A DNA stretch of 16,494 nt from Porphyromonadaceae bacterium (GCA_905372605.1 CAJPPQ010000013.1:1-16494); one strand, 5' to 3'; positions 1 to 9,089 are shown, numbered from the stretch's first letter. Translations and numbers: made by a program. The notes: generated from the sequence alone by a model not told the origin.

Positions 1-48
1 GGTGCTTCAAAATACGAGACACCTCTTTTTTATTGTTAGAAACTGAGA

Positions 49-435
49 TTACTTCTTTTCAAATGTAATAATTATTTGTCCTGAAGTGATGATGATTTTT
101 TTACCATTCTCAGAAGCTGCTCCAGTAAGCATTTGTAAATCCTTTTCTCCCTTATCGGTTTTGATTTTTGCTCCTTTAAAAGTAAGTCCTGCTACTTTAG
201 TGTTATTGGGGTCAGTAACCACATCCCAACCTGTAGCAGAAACAGTTATACCTTTGGTAGTAGCTGTAAATGAGGTTTCAGTAAAGGTTGCTTCCCAGAC
301 TGTTCCATCAACTTCTGTGCCTTTGTAGGTTGCATACTTAACAATGTTTTTTTTCCAATCTGTTTCTTGTTTACATGATGTGAAAGCGATAACTGTAGTT
401 AAAACTAACACCATTGAAAATACTACTTTTTTCAT
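49..435 (-). CDS. Small predicted lipoprotein of unknown function
   Basis: 128 residues. The N-terminus is a lipoprotein signal peptide: MKK, a hydrophobic stretch from Val4 to Phe18, then a lipobox ending at Cys21 (Phe-Thr-Ser-Cys), so the mature protein is probably lipid-anchored. The mature part is rich in Thr, Lys, Gly and Ile with alternating hydrophobic residues, which suggests a small beta-rich domain; I recognise no family. Two Trp residues (27, 48) and a conspicuous Thr-rich segment (about 50-68) are the visible landmarks. It lies 37 bp downstream of the DSIA-repeat lipoprotein on the same strand, with no promoter-like sequence in the gap, so the two are probably co-transcribed. I see no clear terminator hairpin in the 48 bases after its stop, although the window ends there. 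Function unknown. Confidence 0.75.
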   Translation of the reverse strand: MKKVVFSMVLVLTTVIAFTSCKQETDWKKNIVKYATYKGTEVDGTVWEATFTETSFTATTKGITVSATGWDVVTDPNNTKVAGLTFKGAKIKTDKGEKDLQMLTGAASENGKKIIITSGQIIITFEKK

Positions 436-472
436 GATTCTAAAAATTTTAATTAATTATTAATGTTCTGAT

Positions 473-907
473 TTATTTAAACTTATCATATTTTTCTTTT
501 ACTCTATCTTCTTCAACCTTTTTCTTAACTTCTTCGATAGTTGTAGCTTTATTTTCTTGCTTTACTTCTTTCTTTGATACAATTTCTTGTGGTTGTATTG
601 TAATTTTTTCGGAAGAAGTAGTGTTAGCTTTCTTAGCAACCGGTTGTTTTTTAGGCATCGGTTTGCCTGCTTTTTTAGCGTCGGCAGCAGCAATAGAGTC
701 TGCTATAGCCTGAGCTTTTGCGGCAGAATCTGCCGTAGCCTGAGCCTCAGCAGCCTTAGCGATAGAATCGGCAATCATTGCCTCAACGCGAGCAATAGAG
801 TCTGCTCTTGCAATAGAGTCCAAACGAGCCTGTTCGGCTTCTTTGGCTTTGTTACCACATGCAACCATAACGGCTGCAACCATTAGGATCAATCCAAATT
901 TTTTCAT
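473..907 (-). CDS. Ala-rich DSIA-repeat lipoprotein, predicted coiled coil
   Basis: 144 residues. The signal peptide ends in a lipobox-like Met-Val-Ala-Cys with Cys17 as the lipidation site. Residues 20-80 are Ala-rich and carry repeated Asp-Ser-Ile-Ala motifs beginning at residues 30, 36, 47, 60 (DSAA) and 70, interleaved with Lys, Arg and Glu, so a long amphipathic or coiled-coil helix is likely. A Lys/Pro break (about 78-92) follows, then a charged C-terminal tail (about 95-144, Glu/Lys/Val-rich) that could form a second helix. The composition resembles spacer-type envelope lipoproteins, but I cannot assign a family or partner. The repeat units are also visible in the DNA, so the segment probably grew by internal duplication. 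It is the first gene after a good Bacteroidota promoter and is followed by a second small lipoprotein. Confidence 0.8.
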   Translation of the reverse strand: MKKFGLILMVAAVMVACGNKAKEAEQARLDSIARADSIARVEAMIADSIAKAAEAQATADSAAKAQAIADSIAAADAKKAGKPMPKKQPVAKKANTTSSEKITIQPQEIVSKKEVKQENKATTIEEVKKKVEEDRVKEKYDKFK

Positions 908-984
908 AATCTCAAATTATAAAATTAAGTTATTATTTAATTGTTGTTACTCTCTGTACAATTATTATATCTATGTATCGACTG

Positions 985-1015
985 CAAAATTACAACTAAT
1001 TTATATATAAACAAA
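985..1015 (-). promoter_or_regulatory. Bacteroidota-type promoter for the lipoprotein pair
   Basis: Read on the minus strand: TTTG (1015-1012), 19 bases, then TAATTTTG (992-985). This fits the known Bacteroidota primary-sigma pattern TTTG-N19-21-TAnnTTTG. The predicted transcript would start near 978, giving a leader of about 70 bases before the start codon at 907. Together with the xseB promoter it accounts for most of the roughly 300-base gene-free gap between 908 and 1209, in which I see no other gene or RNA structure. Confidence 0.7.
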
Positions 1016-1119
1016 TTTTTTTTTGCAAGTAATATATCGCTGATAATAACGAATTTACAACTTTTTCATGCACAAAAAAATACTCTTTGTGTCTGAAATG
1101 TTTCGGAAAAACGGCAATA

Positions 1120-1153
1120 TTTGACCGTGAATATCGAAAAATAGATAACTTTG
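1120..1153 (+). promoter_or_regulatory. Promoter-like sequence for xseB-porW
   Basis: TTTG (1120-1123) and TAACTTTG (1146-1153) are separated by 22 bases, close to the Bacteroidota consensus spacing. Transcription would begin near 1159, about 50 bases before the xseB start codon. It is arranged divergently from the lipoprotein promoter at 985-1015. Confidence 0.6.
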
Positions 1154-1209
1154 CATATAAATATCGGTATAGTCCGATATAAAACTAATATATATACAAA
1201 TATCGTTAT

Positions 1210-1428
1210 ATGGCAACCCCTAAAAATAAGTCGAATACAGATAGTTTGAAATATTCCGATGCTATCAAACGCCTCGAGGATATCGTAGGTAGTATAGAAA
1301 ACGAAGAGTACGATATAGATGTACTTACAGAGTATGTAGCTGAGGCTACGAAACTTATAACTTTTTGTAAGTCGAAACTGCATCGGACGGAAGAAGATAT
1401 CAACAAGATATTGTCTGCCGAAAACTAA
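1210..1428 (+). CDS. xseB: Exodeoxyribonuclease VII small subunit XseB
   Basis: 72 residues, the usual size for XseB, which binds the large subunit XseA to form the cytoplasmic exonuclease VII that degrades single-stranded DNA. The sequence shows the family pattern: a variable N-terminal tail, then a helical body with Tyr-Ser-Asp-Ala-x-x-Arg-Leu-Glu-Asp-Ile-Val (about 15-26), a Leu-Thr-Glu-Tyr region, and a Cys-Lys-x-Lys-Leu helix (about 53-57) ending in Glu-Glu-Asp-Ile-Asn. Short length limits certainty, but the pattern is characteristic. XseA is normally encoded immediately upstream; it is not in this window, and the gene to the left is on the other strand. The next gene, porW, begins 48 bp downstream on the same strand and probably shares its transcript. 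Confidence 0.85.
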   Translation: MATPKNKSNTDSLKYSDAIKRLEDIVGSIENEEYDIDVLTEYVAEATKLITFCKSKLHRTEEDINKILSAEN

Positions 1429-1476
1429 CATTGATTCTCTCTCGAAAAGCAACAAAATATCAACACACTAAGTAAA

Positions 1477-4179
1477 ATGAAAAAAATTAGAGCCTCTTTT
1501 TGCCTAATATTTATAATACTTTTTGCTTGTTCTCCCAAGAAAAATACTTGGACGTCTCGTGCATATCAGGGATTTGCCGTAAAATACAATGTCGGATTCA
1601 ATGCAGCTACCTCTTTCAACGAAGCTCAGAACGCTCTAATACTCGCCAATACAGACGACTATTCGGATATTTTACCACTATATCCTACAGTAAATAAGCA
1701 GACTACCTCAAGCATATCGTCGCAACTGAATACTACGATAGAGAAGTGTCGGAAAGCTATAAAGTTACACTCAATACGTTCGAAGCCTACAAGCAAACCT
1801 ATGGGAATGAGTGATAAAGAGTTTAGAGCCTATCGAGAGCAAGAGGAGTTTAATCCACAGATTCCCAAGGCGTGGCTTCTTATGGGAAAAGCCGAATATT
1901 ACAAAGCCGATTTTGTCGAAGCAATAGCCACTTTCAATTATATACTCAGACATTATCCCGAGAACCCTAATATTCTATATGGTGCACAACTGTGGAAATT
2001 GCGTACGTATACCGATATGGGGTGGTTGCACGAGGCAGAGAGCCATTTTTCGCAGATAAAATCATCTAACATTCCTACGAGTCTTCGCCCTACATATATG
2101 GCATTTGCCGCCAATCTGATGCTGAATCTCAAAAGAAATAGTGAGGCAATCGGTTATCTCGAAGATGCTATCGACAAGTCTCAAAATAAATATGAAAAAG
2201 CACGATTCGGTTTTGTTCTCGCACAGCTATACGAAAGAGAAAAAAACAACGACAAGGCTCGCCAATACTACATCGAAGCCCAAAGCCTCGCAACCAATTA
2301 TGAGATGATATTCAATGCTAGACTTCGAGCGGCAGCTCTCGAGCGAAACACAAAAAAATCACTTAAAACGCTGCAACGTATGGCATTGTCCTCGAACAAC
2401 AAAACGTATTTAGATCAGATATACTATGCCATAGGTAACAAGTATTTAGAAGACAACAAACTCGATAAGGCAATAGAAAGTTATAAGACGGCTATGGAAA
2501 AAAGTACCCGAAACGGGATCGACAAAGCTCAGGTAGCTCTACGTATTGCCGAACTATATTATGATAAAAAAGAGTATATCCTATCGGGGTTATATTACGA
2601 TTCGGTCATTGTAATTATGCCAAATACACACAAGGAGTATAAAAAAGCCGAGAATCGCTCCCAGACTCTGTCCGAATTGGCACAAAACTACAATACCGTA
2701 CAGTTGCAAGACAGCCTGCTGCGTTTATCGGCGATGCCCGAGGCGGCACAGCGAAAGATAATCGACAGAATTATAAAGAAACTTATAGAGGCAGACAAAA
2801 AACGAGCCAAAGACTCTACCGATAGAGCAGCTTTGGAAGTAGCCGACAAAGCAGGTGGTATAAGCTTCGACCCACTGAGTAGCAATATGATAGGGCGAGG
2901 TAGCAACGAATGGTATTTTTACAATACATCGTCGCTAAAACAAGGTAAAGCGGATTTCAAAAAACGTTGGGGCAACCGTCCTCTCGAAGACAGTTGGAAC
3001 CGCCTGGTAAAGACACCTACAGCCAATAATATCGAAGGCTCGGAAGCATCTGACGACTCAGGTACCAATATTACCGCAGCCAAAGACTCATCGACGCAAG
3101 ACAAATACAGCCCGGAATACTATCTGGCTCAGATACCTACGACCGAACAGTCGAAGCAGATAGCCAATCAGCTGATAGCAACGGCTCTATATAATATGGG
3201 TAATATCTTCTATACCAAGATGAACGACATCAATAGTGCCGATAGTACGTATCGAACTTTTCAAAGTCGTTTCCCAACCGACGAACGTAAGGCAGAAACA
3301 TATTTCATAGAGTATCAGATAAATGGGAAGTTGAATTTACCCGACGAGCAGGAGGTATTTCGACGTAAATTACTCGCAGAATATCCTACGAGCAAATACG
3401 CTGTGATACTTGCAGACACAAACTACGCAAATAATGTGCGGAAAATGCTACTTGTACAAGATAGTCTATATCGCACTACATACGAAGCATACATAGGGGG
3501 TAAATTACAAAAAGTCAGAGACAATTATGCCTCTATGAACCAACACTTCCCGATGTCCGAACACTTGCCGAAGTTTGCTTTCCTCGATGCTCTGTCGGCA
3601 GCCAAGCTCGGACTTAAAGATACTATGGAGTCGCGCCTCGATACTATCATATCGAAATATCCCGATTCGGAGGTAACTCCTATAAGTAAAGATATATTGG
3701 CTCTCGTAAGGCAAGGACGTAAGCAACAGGCAGCGACACAAGTTACAGAAAATATAAACGAACGTCGTTCGCAAGAGGCTAAAAACGAAATCGATAGCAT
3801 CAAGAAAGATGTCGAAAAATTTTCTAGTAATATTGCCGAAAGACACAATATACTGCTGATACCTACCAAGGCAGACAAAAAGATTATGAACGATATGCTC
3901 TACGACCTTGCCGCCTACAACTTCAATAAATTCATGGTCAAAGACTTCGACTTCGACATACTCAAGCTCGGCCGCAAAGAGATATTGGTAATATCGGGTA
4001 TGGATAGCCTCGATGAAGGTAATTGGTACAAGCATCTTATAGAGACCGATAGCAACTTTGCCGGAAAGAATCTATTGAGTAACTTCGATATAGTGATAAT
4101 ATCGGATACTAATCTGAGCCAGATAAAAACCGAAGAAAATCTCAGTAACTATCTGCGTTTCAATAGCACAAATAAATAA
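1477..4179 (+). CDS. porW: T9SS TPR lipoprotein PorW (SprE)
   Basis: 900 residues. A lipoprotein signal peptide (residues 1-17, lipobox Leu-Phe-Ala-Cys, Cys18) is followed by the stretch typical of PorW/SprE proteins: Lys-Lys-Asn-Thr, then Tyr-Asn-Val-x-Phe-Asn (about 37-42). Tetratricopeptide-like helical repeats occupy about 130-390, with further repeat-like segments around 560-640. The middle (about 430-560) is charged and probably linker. A C-terminal conserved domain lies at about 810-895. In Porphyromonas PorW and Flavobacterium SprE, this protein is needed for type IX secretion and is thought to connect the energised PorLM motor with the outer-membrane translocon; that role is family knowledge. 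It follows xseB by 48 bp and converges on porV. Identification rests on the N-terminal signature, lipoprotein signal, size, TPR content and porUV neighbourhood. Confidence 0.85.
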   Translation: MKKIRASFCLIFIILFACSPKKNTWTSRAYQGFAVKYNVGFNAATSFNEAQNALILANTDDYSDILPLYPTVNKQTTSSISSQLNTTIEKCRKAIKLHSIRSKPTSKPMGMSDKEFRAYREQEEFNPQIPKAWLLMGKAEYYKADFVEAIATFNYILRHYPENPNILYGAQLWKLRTYTDMGWLHEAESHFSQIKSSNIPTSLRPTYMAFAANLMLNLKRNSEAIGYLEDAIDKSQNKYEKARFGFVLAQLYEREKNNDKARQYYIEAQSLATNYEMIFNARLRAAALERNTKKSLKTLQRMALSSNNKTYLDQIYYAIGNKYLEDNKLDKAIESYKTAMEKSTRNGIDKAQVALRIAELYYDKKEYILSGLYYDSVIVIMPNTHKEYKKAENRSQTLSELAQNYNTVQLQDSLLRLSAMPEAAQRKIIDRIIKKLIEADKKRAKDSTDRAALEVADKAGGISFDPLSSNMIGRGSNEWYFYNTSSLKQGKADFKKRWGNRPLEDSWNRLVKTPTANNIEGSEASDDSGTNITAAKDSSTQDKYSPEYYLAQIPTTEQSKQIANQLIATALYNMGNIFYTKMNDINSADSTYRTFQSRFPTDERKAETYFIEYQINGKLNLPDEQEVFRRKLLAEYPTSKYAVILADTNYANNVRKMLLVQDSLYRTTYEAYIGGKLQKVRDNYASMNQHFPMSEHLPKFAFLDALSAAKLGLKDTMESRLDTIISKYPDSEVTPISKDILALVRQGRKQQAATQVTENINERRSQEAKNEIDSIKKDVEKFSSNIAERHNILLIPTKADKKIMNDMLYDLAAYNFNKFMVKDFDFDILKLGRKEILVISGMDSLDEGNWYKHLIETDSNFAGKNLLSNFDIVIISDTNLSQIKTEENLSNYLRFNSTNK

Positions 4180-4195
4180 AGGTAGAAAACATATC

Positions 4196-4240
4196 AAAAA
4201 AAAACGACTACCTATTTCCGAAAAATAAGTAGTCGTTCTT
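4196..4240. terminator. Bidirectional terminator between porW and porV
   Basis: An inverted repeat AACGACTAC (4203-4211) / GTAGTCGTT (4229-4237) forms a perfect 9-bp stem, with partial extra pairing of CTATTT against AAATA inside the loop. An A-run (4196-4204) lies on the left, which becomes a U-run for minus-strand transcripts, and a T-rich stretch lies on the right. The position between the convergent porW and porV stop codons fits a terminator serving both. Confidence 0.8.
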
Positions 4241-4260
4241 CAATTATTATCTAACAATCA

Positions 4261-5439
4261 TCAATTAGCTAAGTCTTTGAGTCCTTGCATATCGAATGTA
4301 AGAGTAAAACGGAGTGTCTGGTCGAGCGGGTTGTTTTGAGATACTCCGATAAGATAACCTACGTCGAGGCGGAATGCAGTCCATTTAAAGCCTGCTCCCA
4401 TAGCAAAAAACTTACGATTACCTTTGTTTTGTGCTTCGTTGTGGTAACCGCCACGCAAAAAGAACTGCTCGTTGTAAGCGTATTCGAGGCCGGTAGAGAA
4501 GTTTATCTCCTGCATCTCTTCGCCGAAACCATTGGGAGCATCGCCAAAAGATGAGAAAATACCTTGTACTACTCCGATACTGTTATACTGTTCTTCGCTC
4601 ATCAACCAAGTATCGGGGTTTGATTTGTCGAAACCGTTTGTATTTTTCGACCTACGCGATGGTACCATCAGTTTATTTAGGTCAAGGTTGATAGAGAGTC
4701 TGTTGTATTGGTCGAAAGGTATGAGGTACGAAGCTCCAAGTCCCAAATTTGTAGGCATAAAATTGCTCGTAGTACCATTGTCGTAAGAAATTTTTGTACC
4801 GATATTGGAGATATTGAAGCCGAGGCCTAACTTAGATGTACCCGAAGATACTTCGATAGGCAAAGTATAATACCCGTTAACGTCTGCAGCTACGCCTATT
4901 CCTACGTGATAATTTTCTGTCTGTGCACTCAGGTCGGACGATACGAAGCGTAGAGCCACACCCATAGAAAAGTTTTCGGCAAGACGCCTCGAATATCCAA
5001 GGTCTAATGCCATTTCGTAAGGTTTAGCCGTACCCAGACTTTTGCCTTGTATATTGGTAAGATTGATATTACCAAGCGAAAAATATCTCAACGAAGCACT
5101 CAATGTACCTGCCTGCTCGCTAAGTTTATAATATCCGGCTAAATAAGCTAAGTCTATGTCACTTACGATTTTTCTCAACCAAGGAGTATAGCTAAAAGTA
5201 GCACCTCCATTACTTTCCATCATAGCATATTTCGATGAGTTCCAATACTGCGACGCCATAGTAGGCTCCGAGGCAATACCTATGTCTGCCATACCGCCAC
5301 CAATAGCGTCGGGAGCTATACCCAACGAAGGAACACCTGTTATAAGAGGATTATAAACACTCAATATGTCTTCTTTTTTCTGGGCAAACGACAGTGTAGC
5401 AGCCATAGAAATCAATCCTAATAAAAAGACTTTCTTCAT
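4261..5439 (-). CDS. porV: T9SS outer-membrane protein PorV (LptO)
   Basis: 392 residues, close to the usual size of PorV. A cleavable signal peptide (Met1 to about Gln20, ending Ser-Phe-Ala-Gln) is followed by Pro-Leu-Ile-Thr-Gly-Val-Pro-Ser-Leu and a Gly-rich segment with Ala-Asp-Ile-Gly, then Gln-Tyr-Trp-Asn-Ser-Ser-Lys-Tyr (about 64-71), all characteristic of PorV. The rest consists of alternating amphipathic strands with Tyr, Gly and Phe, as in a FadL-like outer-membrane beta barrel, ending with strand-rich Arg-Phe-Thr-Leu-Thr-Phe. By family knowledge, PorV shuttles T9SS substrates from the translocon to the PorU-containing attachment complex. It lies directly downstream of porU, 196 bp away on the same strand, with a promoter-like element of its own in the gap. 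Confidence 0.93.
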   Translation of the reverse strand: MKKVFLLGLISMAATLSFAQKKEDILSVYNPLITGVPSLGIAPDAIGGGMADIGIASEPTMASQYWNSSKYAMMESNGGATFSYTPWLRKIVSDIDLAYLAGYYKLSEQAGTLSASLRYFSLGNINLTNIQGKSLGTAKPYEMALDLGYSRRLAENFSMGVALRFVSSDLSAQTENYHVGIGVAADVNGYYTLPIEVSSGTSKLGLGFNISNIGTKISYDNGTTSNFMPTNLGLGASYLIPFDQYNRLSINLDLNKLMVPSRRSKNTNGFDKSNPDTWLMSEEQYNSIGVVQGIFSSFGDAPNGFGEEMQEINFSTGLEYAYNEQFFLRGGYHNEAQNKGNRKFFAMGAGFKWTAFRLDVGYLIGVSQNNPLDQTLRFTLTFDMQGLKDLAN

Positions 5440-5544
5440 ACTTTTGATTTTTATATGTTTGATTTAAAATTATTTATCTAAAAAACACTATGGTTCCAAC
5501 GAGACAATAAAATTGGTCGTCGGAAATGATATTACTTATCATTG

Positions 5545-5574
5545 CAAAATTAATATTTTATTTTCCAATACCAA
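5545..5574 (-). promoter_or_regulatory. Promoter-like sequence for porV
   Basis: On the minus strand, TTG (5574-5572), 19 bases, then TAATTTTG (5552-5545). This matches the Bacteroidota consensus and would start transcription near 5539, about 100 bases before the porV start codon. It suggests that porV can be transcribed separately from the upstream porU operon. Confidence 0.6.
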
Positions 5575-5635
5575 CGAGAAACTATATTTTTTATTGTACG
5601 GTGTATTCCTTTTTGTTGTCCACGATAGGCTTATT

Positions 5636-8600
5636 CTATTGAATTATAAGTTTTATAGGTTTCGACGTACTTTTTTCGCCATCGGTCGATAGCACAATCC
5701 TTATAAAGTAAATGCCCCGATTTATGGGGATACGGTCGGTAACGAAATTCAAAGTCAGTTCCGTACGGTTGCCGAGTGAGGCTTGTTTCATGTGTTTATC
5801 GGCAATGAATCTACCTGTTACGTCGTATATTTGCAGTGTGGTATTCAGGGCTTTGTATGGTCTATCGTGCGTTATAAGTATTTTTACGAAGTCTTTTGCC
5901 GGATTGGGATAGACTGTTACCTCAGCGTCGATAGATGTCTGGTCAGTAACTTCGAATGTTATCTGTTTCGACGTCGAATTGTTTTGTAAATCCCACGCCC
6001 TAAACCACATACTATATATGCCTTTTTCGAGATTATCTATCTGATATTTAATCGTTCCCGACCGATAGTCGCCTAAGTTAGATTCGTAATAGTCGTTTAG
6101 TACAATCTCCTCTTTGTCGCTGACATTTTTTCTTAACACAATATCGTGCCCGATACCGCAACCAGTAGTGTTGATACCGCTATTATCGTATAAATCGGCT
6201 ATGAAAAGCGGAGAAGCATTTACTTTCTGCCCTTCTTTGAATGCACGAGAATTGATAAATAGCTGTACTTGAGGGCCTTCGTTGTCGAGCGGAGGATTTG
6301 GGTTCTCGCCTCCTATTATAAAATCCTCGAAACTGCCATTTGCCTCTATACCTAAACCATTTTCGGTAGCATAGTACACGATTCTTCCTTTTCCGAAATC
6401 GTATTTTATGTCTTTGGGAACTAAAAACTTAACAGACCATTTACCGTCGTCGATATATGTAGAGCCGCGGAAAATAATATTCGGACGGTCTTTGTATTCG
6501 AATGGCGTACTGCCTTTGTCGTTTGCCAAAGTTTTTACTTTTTCGACCTTATCGAATATATTTATATAAAGTGCTCCGTTGTAGCCATTTATAATATTAC
6601 CCGAAAGATTAGCAATATGTCCGGATAGAGTAACTTCGCTCAGAGCCGAAATAGTGTCGTATTGGGTTGTTATTACCCTATGGTTGATGCTGTCGGTTAC
6701 TACCTTTGCCTGATACGGATAGTTGAGTCGTAGCGATGGGTCTCCTAATAGAGTGAAAGAGAACTTATTGTCGGATGCCGTCTGCTCGTTTTTTGCCTTA
6801 CGAAGTATCTCGCCCATACTCAACGGGTTACCCGATGCGTCGGTATCGAATATATTATCCAAAAGATGATAGTTGAGGTCTGCATTTGCACTTGCATATA
6901 CGGTACGGGTAGTAGTTATCAGAGCCATAGTACCTCCGATAGGATTCCATATCAGTTGCTCGCCTCCCGACGGGTCGAACTGGTCGTATGCCGAGAAGTC
7001 GCAAGTGGCGGTGATAAATATGGGATATTTGTCGTTTACCATAGATGTTATTTTGTCTATATCCAATATATTCTCGTTGGACCATTGGAGGTGCGAACCG
7101 TGCCCCATATAGTTTATAAGCAATACGCCTTGCCTTATATAGTTATCTAAAATGCTGTTTACCAGAGGGTAGCTCTCAGATGAAGCAGAAGTCTCTTGTT
7201 TGTAAGCATCTAAATAGAGCTTTTTTATCAGTATATCTTTATTTTCTCTCTGAGTGAAATTTGCAATACTGTCGCAGTCTCTGATATGGATATTGTTGTC
7301 GCCATCGTCGGCAATGAATAGCATACGGTTTTTCCACTCTCCGTGAAGTTTGTTGTCGATATAGGCTATAGTCTTGTCGATGGCGGCTTTAGCTTGCTGT
7401 ACGGTATATACGGGCAGACGTCCGATACCGATGTCGAGGCTTGCCGAAGACGACATAGCAATATCGTTATCGTCGAGGTATCCGAAATAGTCGTCGGAAG
7501 TATATGCATGTATTTTATTTACAGAGTTATAAGCTTGGTAGGTGAGTAGCTTCCGATATTCGTCGCTACCGCTTATGATACCGCGATTGTCGTATATACC
7601 GTCGCCCAAAAGCAACAACCACTTGGGTGTCGTAGTACCTTGAGTCTGAGAGCGGTCGTAAAACATCTTTACAAAACGACGATATGCCGTAGCATCGGGC
7701 GTACCACTCGAAAACTCATTGTATATGGCTTCAGCCTCTGCCACATTGACCGAGATTCCCTCTTTCGCTCTATGATATTCTGCAAGTCGGTAGGCTTCTC
7801 CTAAAAAATCGCTGTGTGAAACGATAATCATATCTGCCTGAGGCATAGAGTGTAAGTTCTGATTGTCGACGACACCTACAATATTGGGCTTGGGGAACGT
7901 TTTCCGAGTCGATATTGCTACAAACTGACGCAACTCATTGGTATTGGCTACAAAAGAGAGTTGTCTGCCACTGAGAGTAGTATTTACCTTCTCTATATTG
8001 TTTCGGTCTGTAATGTCCCATATTTCTGTATCGGCATCGACGCCACTTAGCACGAACTTAGACAGCTGATTGCGACCGATATAATCGACCGAACGAAAAT
8101 ATAACTCGTTGCCCGTCATACTCAGTTCCCGTTTAAAATTGATTTCGAAATAGTCGAGATAGGCTTCCAAAGACGGATTGGCGGAGGTGAGAGTTATATT
8201 AAGTGTATTTGTCGAGTTGGGTACGAAAGTTACGGTATCGTTTGTGGGTTCTAATACTTGGTAGTTGTTGTCGGGGCGTTTTTTTAGAGGTATTGTCTTG
8301 ATTTTTACTCCGTTGATGTTTACTTCGATATTGTTTTTGTATATGGTTTTATTAGCCATATCTACGAACATTTTCGCCTCTACATTCTCTATATTTGGTC
8401 TGTATATATTAAATGAATGCGACGGCGTCTGCCGACTGAATTTCTCTCCGTAAAATACTCTACCTCCTTGTGCCTCGTTTTTTATCTCGCTCTCTTGCAG
8501 TAAATAGTCGTTGAACGATGTGACGGTAGATGCCACCATACCGCTCTCTTCGGGCATAGTCGGTATCTGCTTGGCACTCCCCGACCTAGAGGTAACAAAG

Positions 8601-9040
8601 TAATAGCCAAGGTCTGAGTAGTGGTTGCGGATATGTGAGAAAGTGCCTTTCTGGCTATTGTAACGCCATAAGATATTTGCCTGTGCATAGAAGAGTATGC
8701 GGTCGCCTTCGTTGAATATACCGTCGGCTCCTTTCTGCATATCGATAGGTACTTCGGGCAGGTCGTCGATGTATGGAGTCGAAAAATCTTCGCTCAGCAA
8801 CCCACCGCCATAGCCGTATATACGCACATTTTGCGGTTCGATTCCCATCGCTTTTATATCTTCGTACGATAGAGAGTATATGCCGCTGTGGTCTACCGAT
8901 ATTTTTACCCACCTCCCCGTAGCCAATACCGACTGCGAAGCATAACGACTTCCGTCGTTTGTCTGTGCTGCAGCCGAAACGGCAGAAAGCAGCATTATAG
9001 CCAAAAATATCTTTTTTATACTGTTTACTATGATGTACAT
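5636..9040 (-). CDS. porU: T9SS C25-family surface sortase PorU
   Basis: The open frame reaches 9103, but I prefer the ATG at 9040: it begins a good signal peptide (Lys-Lys, hydrophobic run, cleavage near Ser-Ala-Ala-Ala-Gln) and avoids overlapping the upstream gene, giving 1134 residues. PorU removes the C-terminal domain of T9SS cargo and attaches the cargo to anionic lipopolysaccharide (family knowledge). The gingipain-type C25 domain occupies about residues 395-775. The catalytic dyad is visible: His647 in Met-Gly-His-Gly-Ser-His and Cys680 in Thr-Ala-Thr-Cys-Asp-Phe-Ser. Before it lies a long beta-rich N-terminal region; after it, Ig-like beta domains and, from about 1042, a T9SS C-terminal domain opening with Val-Tyr-Pro-Asn-Pro. 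In PorU this domain is known to be retained. The gene follows the FAH gene by 49 bp and precedes porV. Confidence 0.93.
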   Translation of the reverse strand: MYIIVNSIKKIFLAIMLLSAVSAAAQTNDGSRYASQSVLATGRWVKISVDHSGIYSLSYEDIKAMGIEPQNVRIYGYGGGLLSEDFSTPYIDDLPEVPIDMQKGADGIFNEGDRILFYAQANILWRYNSQKGTFSHIRNHYSDLGYYFVTSRSGSAKQIPTMPEESGMVASTVTSFNDYLLQESEIKNEAQGGRVFYGEKFSRQTPSHSFNIYRPNIENVEAKMFVDMANKTIYKNNIEVNINGVKIKTIPLKKRPDNNYQVLEPTNDTVTFVPNSTNTLNITLTSANPSLEAYLDYFEINFKRELSMTGNELYFRSVDYIGRNQLSKFVLSGVDADTEIWDITDRNNIEKVNTTLSGRQLSFVANTNELRQFVAISTRKTFPKPNIVGVVDNQNLHSMPQADMIIVSHSDFLGEAYRLAEYHRAKEGISVNVAEAEAIYNEFSSGTPDATAYRRFVKMFYDRSQTQGTTTPKWLLLLGDGIYDNRGIISGSDEYRKLLTYQAYNSVNKIHAYTSDDYFGYLDDNDIAMSSSASLDIGIGRLPVYTVQQAKAAIDKTIAYIDNKLHGEWKNRMLFIADDGDNNIHIRDCDSIANFTQRENKDILIKKLYLDAYKQETSASSESYPLVNSILDNYIRQGVLLINYMGHGSHLQWSNENILDIDKITSMVNDKYPIFITATCDFSAYDQFDPSGGEQLIWNPIGGTMALITTTRTVYASANADLNYHLLDNIFDTDASGNPLSMGEILRKAKNEQTASDNKFSFTLLGDPSLRLNYPYQAKVVTDSINHRVITTQYDTISALSEVTLSGHIANLSGNIINGYNGALYINIFDKVEKVKTLANDKGSTPFEYKDRPNIIFRGSTYIDDGKWSVKFLVPKDIKYDFGKGRIVYYATENGLGIEANGSFEDFIIGGENPNPPLDNEGPQVQLFINSRAFKEGQKVNASPLFIADLYDNSGINTTGCGIGHDIVLRKNVSDKEEIVLNDYYESNLGDYRSGTIKYQIDNLEKGIYSMWFRAWDLQNNSTSKQITFEVTDQTSIDAEVTVYPNPAKDFVKILITHDRPYKALNTTLQIYDVTGRFIADKHMKQASLGNRTELTLNFVTDRIPINRGIYFIRIVLSTDGEKSTSKPIKLIIQ

Positions 9041-9089
9041 AATCAATATTATATCTAGCTCGTTGTGGCTAATATCGTTGATAATCTGT

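Noticed and set aside
1..48. Possible terminator after the first lipoprotein gene (GGTG/CACC pairing)
   Set aside because: Only a 4-bp stem with a long loop; too weak to support.
3505..4035. Long minus-strand open frame inside porW (176 residues)
   Set aside because: It is a shadow of the porW frame; the plus-strand frame has the lipoprotein signal, TPR pattern and full family length.
5636..5920. PorU C-terminal domain taken as evidence of a separate secreted cargo
   Set aside because: The domain is continuous with the C25 protein, and PorU is known to carry and retain its own T9SS C-terminal domain.
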